A stretch of DNA of 64,000 nucleotides from Nitrospirales bacterium (GCA_020027205.1 JAHRAQ010000029.1:109672-173671), one strand, 5' to 3'; positions 55,088 to 64,000 are shown, counted from the stretch's first letter. Notes: generated from the sequence alone by a model not told the origin. Numbers and translations: made by a program.

Positions 55088-55876
55088 TTACTCGCCGCCC
55101 GCGCCGGCAATCGCCGCTCTGGCCCAGGCCGCCCACACGCGAACGGCGGGGGCCGCATCGGTCGCGGCCGCCTGTTCCAGAACGGCGACATCATCCCCGG
55201 CCCCGCCCAATTTCCCGATGCGGTAGGCGGCCTCGGCGCGCACACCCGCGTCGGCGTCATGCAACAGATGCCGCCGAAACTCACCAAGGGCGCGACGATC
55301 CGCCACCTCACCCAACGCCGCCAGCGCGCCCTGCCGCACGGCGGGATCCGGGTCCGCCAGCGCCGTCACCAAATTTTGATACGCGCCCGGCGCGTCCAGT
55401 TGCATCAGCGCGCCGACCACGGCGCGCCGGCGGTCGAGTTCGCCGGCGGCCAGCCCCTTCTTCAGAACGGCCAGCGCGGGTTGCCGAGACCCGACGCGGC
55501 CCAGCGCACGGGCCGCCGCCTGTCGAACGGCGCGGCGCGGGTCGTCCAGCGCATCGGCGAGACGGACGGCCGCTTCATCGGTCACGTCTTCCCCGATTTG
55601 CCCCAACGCCCAGGCGCCATATTCACGCACAAGGGAATCGGGATCGGCCAACGCCCGCGCCAGAGCCGGCGCCGCATCGGCATGGCCGATTTTACCCAGC
55701 GACAGCACGGCCGTCCGCCGGACGTCGACGGAAGGGTCGTCGAGTAACGTCACGAGATGCAGGGCGACCTTGCGCGAATCCCCCGCCGGGGTCTCCGCCT
55801 GACAACCCAGCGACACACACAAAGCCGGCAAGGCAAAACACAGCGCAAGAACGAAACGCCGTGCGTTCGACAACAC
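55088..55876 (-). CDS. HEAT-repeat putative lipoprotein
   Basis: About 262 residues. The signal sequence ends LCVSLGC, a lipobox, so the mature protein is probably lipid-anchored. The rest is five to six HEAT repeats of ~31 residues (VRRTAVLSLGKIGHADAAPAL, VREYGAWALGQIG, VRQAAARALGRVG, VRQGALAALGEVA, VRAEAAYRIGKLG are split repeat cores). Such solenoids act as protein-binding scaffolds. No ATG precedes the signal sequence at the right distance; GTG 55876 is the best start, and longer readings run into the repeat DNA. Partner unknown. Confidence 0.68.
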   Translation of the reverse strand: MLSNARRFVLALCFALPALCVSLGCQAETPAGDSRKVALHLVTLLDDPSVDVRRTAVLSLGKIGHADAAPALARALADPDSLVREYGAWALGQIGEDVTDEAAVRLADALDDPRRAVRQAAARALGRVGSRQPALAVLKKGLAAGELDRRRAVVGALMQLDAPGAYQNLVTALADPDPAVRQGALAALGEVADRRALGEFRRHLLHDADAGVRAEAAYRIGKLGGAGDDVAVLEQAAATDAAPAVRVWAAWARAAIAGAGGE

Positions 55877-55924
55877 AGAGCCGCGGCAAAGAACATGCGC
55901 GTCGACAGCAACCCCGCATCGCCC

Positions 55925-56190
55925 CTCTTCCGTCATTCCCACGTCCCTCCTCTTTCCGTCATTCCCGCCCCCTTCTTTCCATCATCCCGCTTTCTCCGTC
56001 CGTCATTCCCGCCTTCTCCCTCCGTCCGTCATTCCCGACGTTTTTAATCGGGAATCCATCCTTCAGTTGTCCATCCTTGGATTCAGACAAAGAAAAAGAC
56101 ATACAGGATTCCCGCCCCCGATTACCAACACCGGAGGCAGGCATTTTTAATCGGGGATCGGAAGCAATCTCTTCGCGGAACTGACGGAGA
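55925..56190. repeat. Dispersed repeat cluster between HEAT and tatA-like genes
   Basis: Several short CGTCATTCCCG tails precede a full left unit (TTCCCGACGTTTTTAATCGGGAA, TCCATCC) and a right unit with an insert (ATTCCCGCCCCCGATTACCAACACCGG and TTTTTAATCGGGGATCGG). The region has no gene. Confidence 0.78.
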
Positions 56191-56214
56191 GGGGAAATGG
56201 CTTCCCGCTCCCGC

Positions 56215-57084
56215 TCACGTCGGCGGCGGGGGCGGCGGTTGCTTTGCCGCTTCGACAGACTGCTCGACTTCTTTTTGCGCGGATTCCAGTTCCGCCCGGA
56301 TAGTGCGCATCTCCGGGTCGATGGCATTCCGCACGTCCGTCGTCGCCTCACGAAACGTGCGCAACGCGCCGCCCACGCCTTCCCCCAGCGATTGCAGGTC
56401 GCCGCCCGCCGCCTCGCGGGCCTGGGCGTCCACCTCACGGGCCTGCCGCATCGCGGCGCGCTTGGCCTGCACGCGAGCCACCGCTTTGCGATTCACCACG
56501 GCGGGCGGCCGCTTGACCGGCGCCGCCGACGCGGCCGCCGCCGGCGCCGGCGGGTACTGCGCCAGCGGACGGGGCACCGCGCTCGCGGCGCGCTGCTCCA
56601 TGGTCACGGGTTGAAACGCCTCCTGATAGGGCGTGGCGGACGGGTCCTCGGCCGGCGCGGCCGGCGCGGGTTGCACCGTTTCGGGGCCGAATCCGCCATA
56701 CACCTGCGCCGCCAGCGTCCCCGGCGTACGTTCGGGGCCGGGTTGATATGGCGATGACGCCGCGAGCGCGGGCTGCGCGGATGTTGCCGGTGGCGTTGCC
56801 GTTGGCGTTGGCGTTGACGTTCCCGTCCCGGCGGCGGGCGTTGCCGGCGCGGAAACCGACTCGGCGGCCGCGGGTGCGGAGACCAACTCGGCGGGAGACG
56901 CGGGCAAGGCGCCCTGACCGCGCGCCTCGTCCGCGACGGGCGGCGGCTCATTGACTTCTTTTTTAAACCCCTTCAGGGCTTTCCCCACGCCCTCGCCGAT
57001 TTGCGGAAGCCGCCCCGCGCCGAAAATAATCAGCACGATGACCAGAATGATCATCAGTTCCTGAAATCCGAGCGTCCCAAACAT
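56215..57084 (-). CDS. TatA/TatB-like twin-arginine translocase component, extended
   Basis: A 289-residue protein. The first ~45 residues are a typical TatA/B start: [22 protein letters not shown], shown here in two parts ([10 protein letters not shown] and [24 protein letters not shown]). A ~160-residue Ala/Pro/Thr-rich low-complexity stretch follows. The last ~70 residues are charged helix ([39 protein letters not shown]) reminiscent of the TatB cytosolic helix. TatA is ~90 and TatB ~170 residues, so this is long. No tatC is in the window. ATG 57084 begins the canonical N-terminus. Confidence 0.78.
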   Translation of the reverse strand: MFGTLGFQELMIILVIVLIIFGAGRLPQIGEGVGKALKGFKKEVNEPPPVADEARGQGALPASPAELVSAPAAAESVSAPATPAAGTGTSTPTPTATPPATSAQPALAASSPYQPGPERTPGTLAAQVYGGFGPETVQPAPAAPAEDPSATPYQEAFQPVTMEQRAASAVPRPLAQYPPAPAAAASAAPVKRPPAVVNRKAVARVQAKRAAMRQAREVDAQAREAAGGDLQSLGEGVGGALRTFREATTDVRNAIDPEMRTIRAELESAQKEVEQSVEAAKQPPPPPPT

Positions 57085-57219
57085 CGCGCATCCCCCAACC
57101 CCGCGCGGCACAACGCCGCATAATCCCGGAAACGACTGTAAAGACCACCGCCATGCGTGTCAACCGCCCGCACGCGCGCGCCGTGTCTCCGTACCGTCGT
57201 TCAATCCATGCCCCCTTCC

Positions 57220-57450
57220 CCTCGCCGTCATTCTGCGTCGACGATGTTCAATGGCAAGAGAATCGTGGGCACGCGGAATCCATCCGAAGGCGGTGAATGG
57301 CACCTCCCCTCCGTCATTCCCGACGTCCTTTGTCGGGAATCCATCTTTCTTTTGTTCTTTCCTCTTCCCCTTTGGTTAAGACAAGAAAACTGAAGGATGG
57401 ATTCCCGATTACTAACGTCGGGAATGACGGAAGGAGAAGGCGGGAATGAC
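57220..57450. repeat. Dispersed repeats, second family followed by a paired unit
   Basis: A second-family unit (GTCATTCTGCGTCGACGATG to GGGCACGCGGAATCCATCC) is followed by a complete left/right pair of the dRS3-like family, with the spacer CTTTTGTTCTTTCCTCTTCC in between. The 426-base gap holds no gene. Confidence 0.84.
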
Positions 57451-57510
57451 GGAAGGACGCGGGCATGACGCAGTTGTGCCGCGCGCGACGGACGGGTACA
57501 ATCACCGGCG

Positions 57511-57999
57511 ATGGTCATTGCCTCCTCGCCCGCCGTGCCGCCGTATCGAATCACGTTGTTTTTCGGACCCGACGTGCGGGATCGAGATCCCGACGTGGTC
57601 TATTGCGTGTTCAACGTCAAAAAACGGAGTTGGAAAGGGGGCGTGCAATGCGTGGTCGAGATGACGCAGGCCCAGGTCGCCAGTTGCCGGCGCATCCTGC
57701 GCGTCGACGCCTGGCTGCGGAACGCCCTGCGCCAACTGCCCCGCGAAGAACGCGACCGGTACACGCGGCGCGGCCGGGAGTTGTGTCTCCAGTCCCTGTG
57801 CCGGACGAAACTGCATCTCGCCGTCACGCGCGGGCTGACACAGGACACGACCCTGGTTCCGCATGACAAGTGGGCGCAGGAACTCGACGAAGCCGTGCGG
57901 CGGACCGCGCACGAGATCAAGGCCGGCCTGCTCGACGAACTGGACGTGCCGCGCGCGGGGGACGACACCGAAGCGGCCACGGCGCGGGCGGTGATGTGA
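57511..57999 (+). CDS. Conserved hypothetical protein
   Basis: A 162-residue soluble protein. It starts with strands (RITLFFGPDVRDRDPDVVYCVFNVKKRSWKGG, here ITLFFGPDV and VFNVKKRSWKGGVQC), which I take to be a conserved core, then helices rich in Arg and Leu. No function known to me. The gene lies between the repeat cluster and a small secreted protein. Confidence 0.66.
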   Translation: MVIASSPAVPPYRITLFFGPDVRDRDPDVVYCVFNVKKRSWKGGVQCVVEMTQAQVASCRRILRVDAWLRNALRQLPREERDRYTRRGRELCLQSLCRTKLHLAVTRGLTQDTTLVPHDKWAQELDEAVRRTAHEIKAGLLDELDVPRAGDDTEAATARAVM

Positions 58000-58120
58000 T
58001 AAACTCCCCGTTGACCGGCGGTCGGCGCGCCCGTGCCGCGCGGACGCATGACGAACCGGCAACGCGGCAACGCAACGCGGCGCGGGCCGGCATGTGCATT
58101 GCCGAAAAGGAGGCGAACGG

Positions 58121-58513
58121 ATGACGCAACGACGTGACTATTCCAGAGGGCGGCGCCCCGTCGGCCGGCAAGCACCGTGGATGACGACGGCCCTTGCCGC
58201 GCTGTGCCTGCTGGCGCCCGTCGGCGCGGCGCGGGCGGACAGCGGCGACATCACCGAATTCGCCGGAGTGGGCATCGCCAGCGCGATCCTGACCGTGCCC
58301 TACGCCGCGTGCAAAATCCTCTACGCCGGCACGGGCAGCGTGATCGGCGGATTCACCTGGATCTTAAGCGGCGGGGACACCGATGCCGCGCAATCCGTCT
58401 GGGAACACAGTTTGTACGGCACCTACGTCATCACGCCGGATCATTTGCGCGGCCTGAAACCCGTTCGATTTTCCGGCCGGCCCCGCCACCGGGACGACGG
58501 GAACGCGCCGTAA
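58121..58513 (+). CDS. Small exported hypothetical protein
   Basis: A 130-residue protein with a signal peptide (TALAALCLLAPVGAARA). The mature part has a hydrophobic Gly/Ala-rich segment (GVGIASAILTVPYAACKILYAG) and a C-terminal stretch SLYGTYVITPDHLRG. A strong AAGGAGG site lies eight bases before the ATG. It ends 26 bases before the amidotransferase-like gene and may be co-transcribed. Function unknown. Confidence 0.72.
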   Translation: MTQRRDYSRGRRPVGRQAPWMTTALAALCLLAPVGAARADSGDITEFAGVGIASAILTVPYAACKILYAGTGSVIGGFTWILSGGDTDAAQSVWEHSLYGTYVITPDHLRGLKPVRFSGRPRHRDDGNAP

Positions 58514-58539
58514 CCGCCGACGCGACGCCTGATCCCGTC

Positions 58540-59292
58540 ATGGCCAAACCCATCATCGGCGTCACCCCCGACTTCAACGCCGGCGACCGCAACGACATGG
58601 GCGGCCGCGAGCCGACGTATTTCCTTCGCGCCAGATACCTGCGGGCGATTGAAGACGCCGGCGGCATCCCGTTCATCCTGCCGCTCCTGTCGACCGCCGC
58701 CGCCTGGCGCCGGATGACGGCGCATGTGCACGGACTTCTCGTCACGGGCAGCGGGTCCGATCTGGCGCCCGAACTCTACGGGGAAACACAACGGCACACG
58801 TTCACGCGCATGAGCGGCCAGCGAGCGGCCTTCGAACTCGGCCTCGCCGGAACGGCCTACCGCGCGGACCTGCCCATGCTGGGCATCTGCGGGGGGATGC
58901 AATCCATGAACGTCGCCCTCGGCGGCACGCTGTATCAGGACATCCGCGCGCAACTCCGCACGCGCATCGACCATCTCCCGTCCGGCCCGGCGACCCGCAC
59001 GGTGCACGCCGTGCGCATCGCCCCGCGTTCCCTGCTACGCCGCGTCACCGGCCGGGCGCGCATCCGGGTGAACAGTTCCCACCACCAGGCCGTCAAGACG
59101 GTGGCGCCCGAGTTGGCGCCGACCGCCGTCGCGCCCGACGGCGTCATCGAAGCCATCGAATCTCCGAACCGCGCCTTCGTCCTGGGCGTACAATGGCACC
59201 CCGAATTCCTGCACGACCGCGACCCCGTACACCAACGCCTCTTCGCGGCGCTGATCCGCGCCGCCCGCACCGCCCACACCGCCCGCCGATAA
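58540..59292 (+). CDS. Class I glutamine-amidotransferase-like gamma-glutamyl hydrolase (PuuD type)
   Basis: A 250-residue enzyme of the peptidase C26 family, which splits gamma-glutamyl bonds such as gamma-glutamyl-GABA in putrescine breakdown. The nucleophile Cys is in GICGGMQ, and the His/Glu pair in VQWHPEF. The LLVTGSGSDLAPELYG region matches the substrate side. No other puu genes are nearby, so the true substrate is open. Confidence 0.88.
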   Translation: MAKPIIGVTPDFNAGDRNDMGGREPTYFLRARYLRAIEDAGGIPFILPLLSTAAAWRRMTAHVHGLLVTGSGSDLAPELYGETQRHTFTRMSGQRAAFELGLAGTAYRADLPMLGICGGMQSMNVALGGTLYQDIRAQLRTRIDHLPSGPATRTVHAVRIAPRSLLRRVTGRARIRVNSSHHQAVKTVAPELAPTAVAPDGVIEAIESPNRAFVLGVQWHPEFLHDRDPVHQRLFAALIRAARTAHTARR

Positions 59293-59374
59293 GTCTGCCC
59301 GATTCACGCCCCTCGTCCCCCGCAGCAGACTTTCTTTTTCCGTCCCCCGATTACGAACGCCGGAAACAGGTTTT

Positions 59375-59645
59375 CTTTTTCCGTCATTCCGCGTCACCGA
59401 CCAATCCGGGACAGCCTCCCCCTCCGTCATTCCGCGTCGACGACGTCCATTGACCGGAAAACGGCGGCACGCGGAATCCATCCGCAGGGTACCAAGAACA
59501 GCCCCCTCCGTCATTCCCGACGTCTTTAGTCGGGAATCCATCTTGCAGTTGTCTTTCCTTTGGTTGGGACACGGAAACAGAAGGATGGATTCCCGATTAA
59601 AAATGTCGGGAATGACGGAAAGAGAAGGACACGGGAATGACGGAA
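59375..59645. repeat. Dispersed repeats before the Pro-rich gene
   Basis: A second-family unit (GTCATTCCGCGTCGACGACG to GGCACGCGGAATCCATCC) is followed by a full left/right pair (TTCCCGACGTCTTTAGTCGGGAA, then GATTCCCGATTAAAAATGTCGGGAA). Orientation and order are the same as at 57220-57450. No gene is present. Confidence 0.84.
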
Positions 59646-59655
59646 GACCAGAAGA

Positions 59656-60174
59656 TTAAGAAGGGGAAGACGGTTCGGATGAATCAGCAGGCGCGGGTGC
59701 AGACGGCGCGGGTGGCGAATCGGTTTCCGAAGAGGGCGCGGGTGCGGACGGCGCGGGCGTAACCGGCCCCGTCGACGACGACGGAGACGGCGCGGACGGC
59801 GGGGCTGATGTCGTCGGCGCAGGCGTCGGCGCAGACACGGGCGGCGCAGACTCCGCCGTCACCGGCGGCGCCGGCGCGGACTCGGCGGGCGGCGTCTTCG
59901 GCGGCGGTTTGGGTTTTTCCGGTTTAATCCCACCTTCCCAATGCGGGCCGGAGTACATCTCCGGCGTCAACTCGCCCGCTTTCCATTTGGCGTCAAAATC
60001 CGCCGCCGCCTTGTTCGCGGTTTCGCCCGCCCCCACCACGCGGTTCCAGGGCGACAGCGTCGGCGCGATGGAGCAGGCGCCGTCCTCCTGTCGAAGGTAC
60101 AACCCAATGGGGTTGCCGCGATACGGGCCGAGAAAAATATGAATCGTCCCGACAAATTCAGGCCGCGCGCTCAT
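59656..60174 (-). CDS. Hypothetical protein with Pro/Ala/Ser-rich tail
   Basis: A 172-residue protein. The first ~90 residues look folded (EFVGTIHIFLGPYRGNPIG, GETANKAAADFDAKW). The last ~80 are an Ala/Pro/Ser/Glu low-complexity tail. It lacks a signal peptide. ATG 60174 was chosen because the upstream frame runs into dispersed repeats. Function unknown. Confidence 0.55.
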   Translation of the reverse strand: MSARPEFVGTIHIFLGPYRGNPIGLYLRQEDGACSIAPTLSPWNRVVGAGETANKAAADFDAKWKAGELTPEMYSGPHWEGGIKPEKPKPPPKTPPAESAPAPPVTAESAPPVSAPTPAPTTSAPPSAPSPSSSTGPVTPAPSAPAPSSETDSPPAPSAPAPADSSEPSSPS

Positions 60175-60204
60175 CGATGTGCAGACCTCATCATGCCCGC
60201 AACG

Positions 60205-60780
60205 TACCATGGATGGGACGGAAAAAAAAGGACGGGGAAAGGATGGGGAAAGGACGGGGAAACTGAAAGATGGATTCCCGATTAAAAACGTCGGGAATGA
60301 CGGAAGGAGAAGGCGGGAATGACGGAGGGGCGAAGGAGGGGACTGGATACCGGCTTTCGCCGGTATGACGGACGAGGGCTGGCATGACGGCGCGGGACGG
60401 CTTTTGTCCCCCTCCGTCATTCCGCGTCGACGATGTTCAATGGCAGGAGAATTGTGGGCACGCGGAATCCATCCGTAAGATGCCAACAGCCGGAACGGAA
60501 AAAAGACAATGCAACGGAAAGATGGATTCCCGATTACTAATGTCGGGAATGACGGAAAAGAACGACGGCCTTTGTCCCCCTCCGTCATTCCCGACGTCTT
60601 TTGTCGGGAATCCATCCTTTGTATTGTTCTTTCCTTCCGCATCACAGACAGAAAGAAACAGAAAGATGGACCTTCGGAGCATTTGCCGTTGGCAAATACT
60701 TCCCGATTACTAACGCCTGCCCCCGACATTTTTAATCGGGGGTCGGGAATGACGGAGGTGGACGGCACGGGACGGCGCAA
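60205..60780. repeat. Large mosaic of dispersed repeats
   Basis: About 575 bases without a gene. In order: a right unit near 60265-60310; a third hairpin type GGATACCGGCTTTCGCCGG at 60345-60364; a second-family unit at 60414-60476; a right unit near 60520-60555; a left unit at 60580-60620; a spacer with GCATCACAGACAG; then a right unit containing the nested insert ATTTGCC-GTT-GGCAAAT and an extra TTTTTAATCGGGGG arm. It is the densest cluster in the window. Confidence 0.84.
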
Positions 60781-60828
60781 GGGCGGGCATGACGGGGCAT
60801 GACGGGGCATGACGGCAATAACTCATCC

Positions 60829-60945
60829 GCGCCGGAGTGTTCGTTCCAGGCAAGGCGGGCACCGAGGGAGCGAGGGAGGCGTGCGTCCGCACGTTGACCG
60901 AGCGCCCGAGGCGCCCAACGCCGCATGGGGCGAACACTCCGGCGC
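60829..60945. repeat. 117-bp nested palindrome downstream of the autotransporter gene
   Basis: Outer arms GCGCCGGAGTGTTCG (60829-60843) and CGAACACTCCGGCGC (60931-60945) are perfect 15-base inverted repeats. The inner hairpin CGTGCG-TC-CGCACG (60880-60893) shares the same centre, and the sequence between shows partial symmetry (GGGCACC against GGGCGCC). It lies 33 bases past the autotransporter stop and is unrelated to the dRS3-like units beside it. It could be a terminator or a remnant of a mobile element. Confidence 0.75.
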
Positions 60946-60977
60946 GGCACGGGCAACACCGCCGCCACCACCGCATT

Positions 60978-63900
60978 CTACCAGTTCAAATCCAACTTCA
61001 ACTGAATGCCGTGGTCGGGGGGCGTGGAGGCGCGGGTCTCTTTGCGGGTGCCTTCCAGACTCATGGTCAGGCGCTGGCCCAGGGTCAGGCGGCTGCCGAG
61101 ACGGTAGGCGGAGGCGTCGCCCATCGTCATGCCGCCGTAGGGCGTGAGCAAGCCGCGGCCGGCCGTCGTGGGCACCCCGTAGGACAGCGTCATCTCCATG
61201 GCGGCGCGCGCGGACGTCGCGGCGGTGACCGGGCGCGTCACGGCGCCCTGCTCCCACAGCCGGGACAGCGTGCCCTGACTTTGCCCGGGGCCGTAGGTCG
61301 GTTCGAGCGTGAACGCCAGACCGCCGCCGCCGCGATAGGCCGAGCCGAGTTTGACCAGCCCGCTCACGCCCCAGTCTTCGTACTTCCCGCTGTGCGACAA
61401 CACCATGCGGCTCTGGCCCGACAGAATCAGCCCCATGGTCGGGCGCTCGTAGTGCATCCCGCCGGTGACTTCCGCCCCGCTGCCGGTGCGCCCGTCGCCG
61501 TCGTCGTGCCGCAGGCCCGCCCCCACGGTCGACCGCAGCCGCGCGCCTTCGTCCAGCATCTGATCATGGCTCCCCTCCAACATCACGCGCAGCCGCTGGG
61601 CGTCGATCTCCAGTTTCGACAACCGCGTTTCGCCGCCGTCGACTTCAAGGCGCGTGGCCAGCGCTTCGGCTTTGAGCCGCAGCGTGGTGATGCCGTGCTC
61701 GGTCAGCACTCCGGGCCGGCGAAGCAACTGCCCGACGCCGCCCACCGCCGCCGCCGCCATGGTGGTGTCGCTGGTCACCGGGTCGCCGGTATCTTCGATT
61801 TCCACTTCGCCCAGGCCGTAGCCCGCCGTGCCCCACAGTTGCAGACTATCGCCCGGCCCACCCCAGCCCACGTAGGGATACACGGCGGTCATCTCGGTTG
61901 TGTAGTCGCCCATCGCAGGCGCACCGTCGCTGCGGTCGGTGTAGTGAAACTCCCCTTGCGATCTCGATGCGGCCAGGCCGGCCACCAGGCCGGGCGTCAC
62001 GGCCACGTCGGCGCCCGCCTGAATGCCGAACAGTTCACCGTCCCAGTCGATGTCGCCGGATTCGCCGGACAGGTTTCGATACCCGCCGCCGCCCCAGAGC
62101 GTCAGTTGATCCGCCCATCCGTTCGGCTCGGTGGTGAGCGGCAACACAAAGTCGCTGTTGCCCAACAGATCGTACACGTCCACGCCGCCACGGTCCGAGG
62201 CCAGGGATTTGGCGCCGCTCACCAGCACGTCGGCCAGCGTCGTCTGCCCGCCCAGAGTGAACAGCGGACCCGGCGCCGAGCCGTCCAGCGCCTGCTCCAG
62301 ACGCCGCGCAATCGCCCCCACGGTCTGGTCCGCCATCGCCCGCGCGATTTCAGGAAGGATGACGCGGCTGATTTCGTCAAACTGGTCGCCGATGGTGACG
62401 ACGACGGTATCGGTGTCGCTCTCGCCGCCGGCGGTGACGGTCAGGGTGAAGGTCAGCGACTGGTCGGTGGCATCGTCGGGCAGCGTGAAGGTCGCGGTCG
62501 CGGTGGTCGGTGTCGACAAGGTCACCGGCGTCGTGCCGGCGGTGCCATCGGCGGCGGTGTCCACGGTGAACGACGGCGGCGTCCAACTAAATGTCAGCGC
62601 CTCGCCTTCGGGGTCACGCGAGCCGCGCCCGTCCAGCGTCACGCTGTCGCCGGCGGCGACGACTTGGTTCGCCCCGGCGGCGGCGGTCGGCGCTTGGTTG
62701 CGCACCGCCACTTGTGCGACGGCCGGCGGCGTGGTGTCGACCAATGCGGTGGCGACGCCGCCGGTGATGTCGCCGCCGTTGCCGTCCAGCGGCGTGATGG
62801 CGGTGACGGTGAGTTGCGCGTCGCCGAGGCCGGTGACATCCACGGTCACTTCGGCGGTGGTCTGCCCGGCGGGGATGGTCACCGTGCCGGTGATGTGGTT
62901 GCGCGGTGCGGCGCGTGTGCGTGGGTTAGAGTTGACGAGGGCGAGGTTGTGGCTGATGGCGTAGGTCACCCGCACCCGCGTCAGCGGCACCGCATCCAAA
63001 CTCAAGGTGAAAGTCGCCGGTCGCTCAAACAACACATCCGCCATCACCGGCGGCGTCACCGTCAGCATCGGCGGCGTCGCATGCGCCGGCGGCAGCGTCA
63101 GCGCCGTCAGCGTGTCGGTCACGCCGGTCAAGTCGTTCGGCATCAGGCGCAAGTCGTCGTTGCCGCCCAAGTCCAACTCGGCGAGCATGTCCAAGCCGCT
63201 CAACACGCCGACCGGCAACGACGACAAATCGTTGTCGGCGAGGTCAAGGTCGGTCAGCGCCGGCAAGTCGTCAAACACGCGCGGCGGCAGCGACGGCAAG
63301 TCATTCCCCGACAGGTCAAGGTCGGTCAGCGAATCCAGATCGTCCAAGTCGTCGGCGGCGAGCGTCGGCGTGCTGATGGTCAGCATCGTCACCGCCGCCA
63401 CATCCATCGCCAGTTGCGCGTCGTCGGTCTCGCCGGCGCAGTCGTCGCCGGCGCCGGCGGCGGCGCAGATTGCCTCGCGCACCGGCGTCGTGCGCCGCTC
63501 GTCGGCCGGGTCGGTCGGGCGCAAGCCGAGCGTGTCGGGGGCGGCGTCAATCGTCAGCGTGAACATCACGCTCGAGGTTGCGCCGGCCGAGTCGGTGACG
63601 CCGTAGGTCAGGCTCGGCGTCGCCGCCGCCGCCGGTGTGCCGGACAGCACCCGCGTCGCCGGCGTGAAGGTCAGCGGCGACGGCGCGCCCGCCAGTGTGT
63701 AGGTGGTGTAGGTACCGCTGCCGCCGCTGGCGGCCGGCAAGGTGGCGGTGAAGGCGACGCCGGCGGTGGCGGTCAGCGACGGCGACGGCGCGGTCAACGC
63801 CAGCGGCGCACCGGCCGGCCGCACCGTCACGCTCACCGTCGCCGTATCGCTCAGCGCGGCATCGCGCACGGTGAAGGTCAGCGTAACGGTCGTGGTCGTG

Positions 63901-64000
63901 GCGACGCTGTGCGTCCAGCCAACCGACGCGGTGTTGGTGACGCCGCCCGTGAACGAGCCGACCGCCGGCATCGCACTCCACGCATAACCTATGCCGTCGC
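60978..64000 (-). CDS. Autotransporter with Ig-like, LRR and PKD-like passenger, N-terminus cut off
   Basis: At least 1007 residues; the frame is still open at the window edge. The passenger shows He_PIG/cadherin-like Ig repeats (LSGTPAAAATPSLTYGVTDSAG, here PAAAATPSLTYGV), then leucine-rich repeats (LTDLDLSGNDLPSLP, LTDLDLADNDLSSLP, LAELDLGGND), a Calx-beta/Ig-like domain and a PKD-like domain (ANQVVAAGDSVTLDGRGSRD). The C-terminal ~300 residues are a beta-barrel with alternating strands, ending LKLDLNW, with a terminal aromatic residue as needed for outer-membrane insertion. It is probably a surface adhesin or protein-binding factor. Confidence 0.85.
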   Translation of the reverse strand, partial: DGIGYAWSAMPAVGSFTGGVTNTASVGWTHSVATTTTVTLTFTVRDAALSDTATVSVTVRPAGAPLALTAPSPSLTATAGVAFTATLPAASGGSGTYTTYTLAGAPSPLTFTPATRVLSGTPAAAATPSLTYGVTDSAGATSSVMFTLTIDAAPDTLGLRPTDPADERRTTPVREAICAAAGAGDDCAGETDDAQLAMDVAAVTMLTISTPTLAADDLDDLDSLTDLDLSGNDLPSLPPRVFDDLPALTDLDLADNDLSSLPVGVLSGLDMLAELDLGGNDDLRLMPNDLTGVTDTLTALTLPPAHATPPMLTVTPPVMADVLFERPATFTLSLDAVPLTRVRVTYAISHNLALVNSNPRTRAAPRNHITGTVTIPAGQTTAEVTVDVTGLGDAQLTVTAITPLDGNGGDITGGVATALVDTTPPAVAQVAVRNQAPTAAAGANQVVAAGDSVTLDGRGSRDPEGEALTFSWTPPSFTVDTAADGTAGTTPVTLSTPTTATATFTLPDDATDQSLTFTLTVTAGGESDTDTVVVTIGDQFDEISRVILPEIARAMADQTVGAIARRLEQALDGSAPGPLFTLGGQTTLADVLVSGAKSLASDRGGVDVYDLLGNSDFVLPLTTEPNGWADQLTLWGGGGYRNLSGESGDIDWDGELFGIQAGADVAVTPGLVAGLAASRSQGEFHYTDRSDGAPAMGDYTTEMTAVYPYVGWGGPGDSLQLWGTAGYGLGEVEIEDTGDPVTSDTTMAAAAVGGVGQLLRRPGVLTEHGITTLRLKAEALATRLEVDGGETRLSKLEIDAQRLRVMLEGSHDQMLDEGARLRSTVGAGLRHDDGDGRTGSGAEVTGGMHYERPTMGLILSGQSRMVLSHSGKYEDWGVSGLVKLGSAYRGGGGLAFTLEPTYGPGQSQGTLSRLWEQGAVTRPVTAATSARAAMEMTLSYGVPTTAGRGLLTPYGGMTMGDASAYRLGSRLTLGQRLTMSLEGTRKETRASTPPDHGIQLKLDLNW

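Noticed and set aside
54695..60780. CRISPR arrays in the repeat-rich intergenic regions
   Set aside because: The repeats are palindromic, differently oriented and irregularly spaced, and no cas genes are present.

Overview
The window is GC-rich DNA from a Gram-negative, two-membrane bacterium. Evidence for an outer membrane and rod shape: a tripartite RND pump with a TolC-type channel, a type V autotransporter, several lipoproteins, and a MreBCD-PBP2-RodA block. A PdxB-type dehydrogenase and RF3 point towards Proteobacteria (PdxB is mostly gammaproteobacterial). The sulfate-assimilation cluster, with a sulfite reductase-HEPN-TusA fusion and a TrpD2-like gene, resembles gene sets I associate with Nitrospirota and relatives. 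The lineage is therefore left open.

Layout. 1-10.4 kb: the end of murJ, a bcp-type peroxiredoxin with a histone-like tail, pdxB, then a coherent APS-reductase sulfate-assimilation operon (Rrf2 regulator, siroheme sulfite reductase-HEPN-TusA, cysH, TrpD2-like, cysD, cysN with a decayed CysC domain), followed by an SMR exporter on the other strand. 10.9-14.3 kb: tmRNA (tag ANEELALAA) and, directly at its 3' end, a defence-like island with a TaqI-like restriction endonuclease, its methyltransferase and an AT-rich AlbA/Schlafen-type protein. 14.3-16.9 kb: a pterin dehydratase overlapping a B12-binding radical SAM enzyme of the RiPP-maturation type. 17-26.9 kb: a periplasmic ClpP-fold protein, a DUF502 membrane protein, an RND efflux operon, prfC and a VOC protein.

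26.9-35.3 kb is mosaic. The core genes recR, ybaB and dnaX are interrupted by small accessory cassettes: a translationally coupled lipoprotein pair, a retropepsin-like protease, a MntA/HepT toxin-antitoxin pair, and an HTH/nuclease-like gene beside tRNA-Ser. Two cassettes abut truncated copies of the neighbouring gene: the 5' end of dnaX and the 3' end of an AsmA-like gene. 35.4-49.9 kb is mostly housekeeping: tRNA-Leu, tig-clpP-clpX, and a long minus-strand cluster mreB-mreC-mreD-mrdA-rodA-rng-dprA-topB.

50-64 kb holds leuCD, a Kef-type antiporter, a HEAT-repeat lipoprotein, an extended TatA-like protein, a glutamine-amidotransferase-class hydrolase, several hypotheticals, and a large LRR/Ig-like autotransporter that runs off the right edge. 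Almost every intergenic gap here, plus one at 0.5 kb, is filled with dRS3-like dispersed repeats (paired hairpins with TTCCCGAC / GTCGGGAA arms) mixed with a second hairpin family. A separate 117-bp nested palindrome lies beside the autotransporter.
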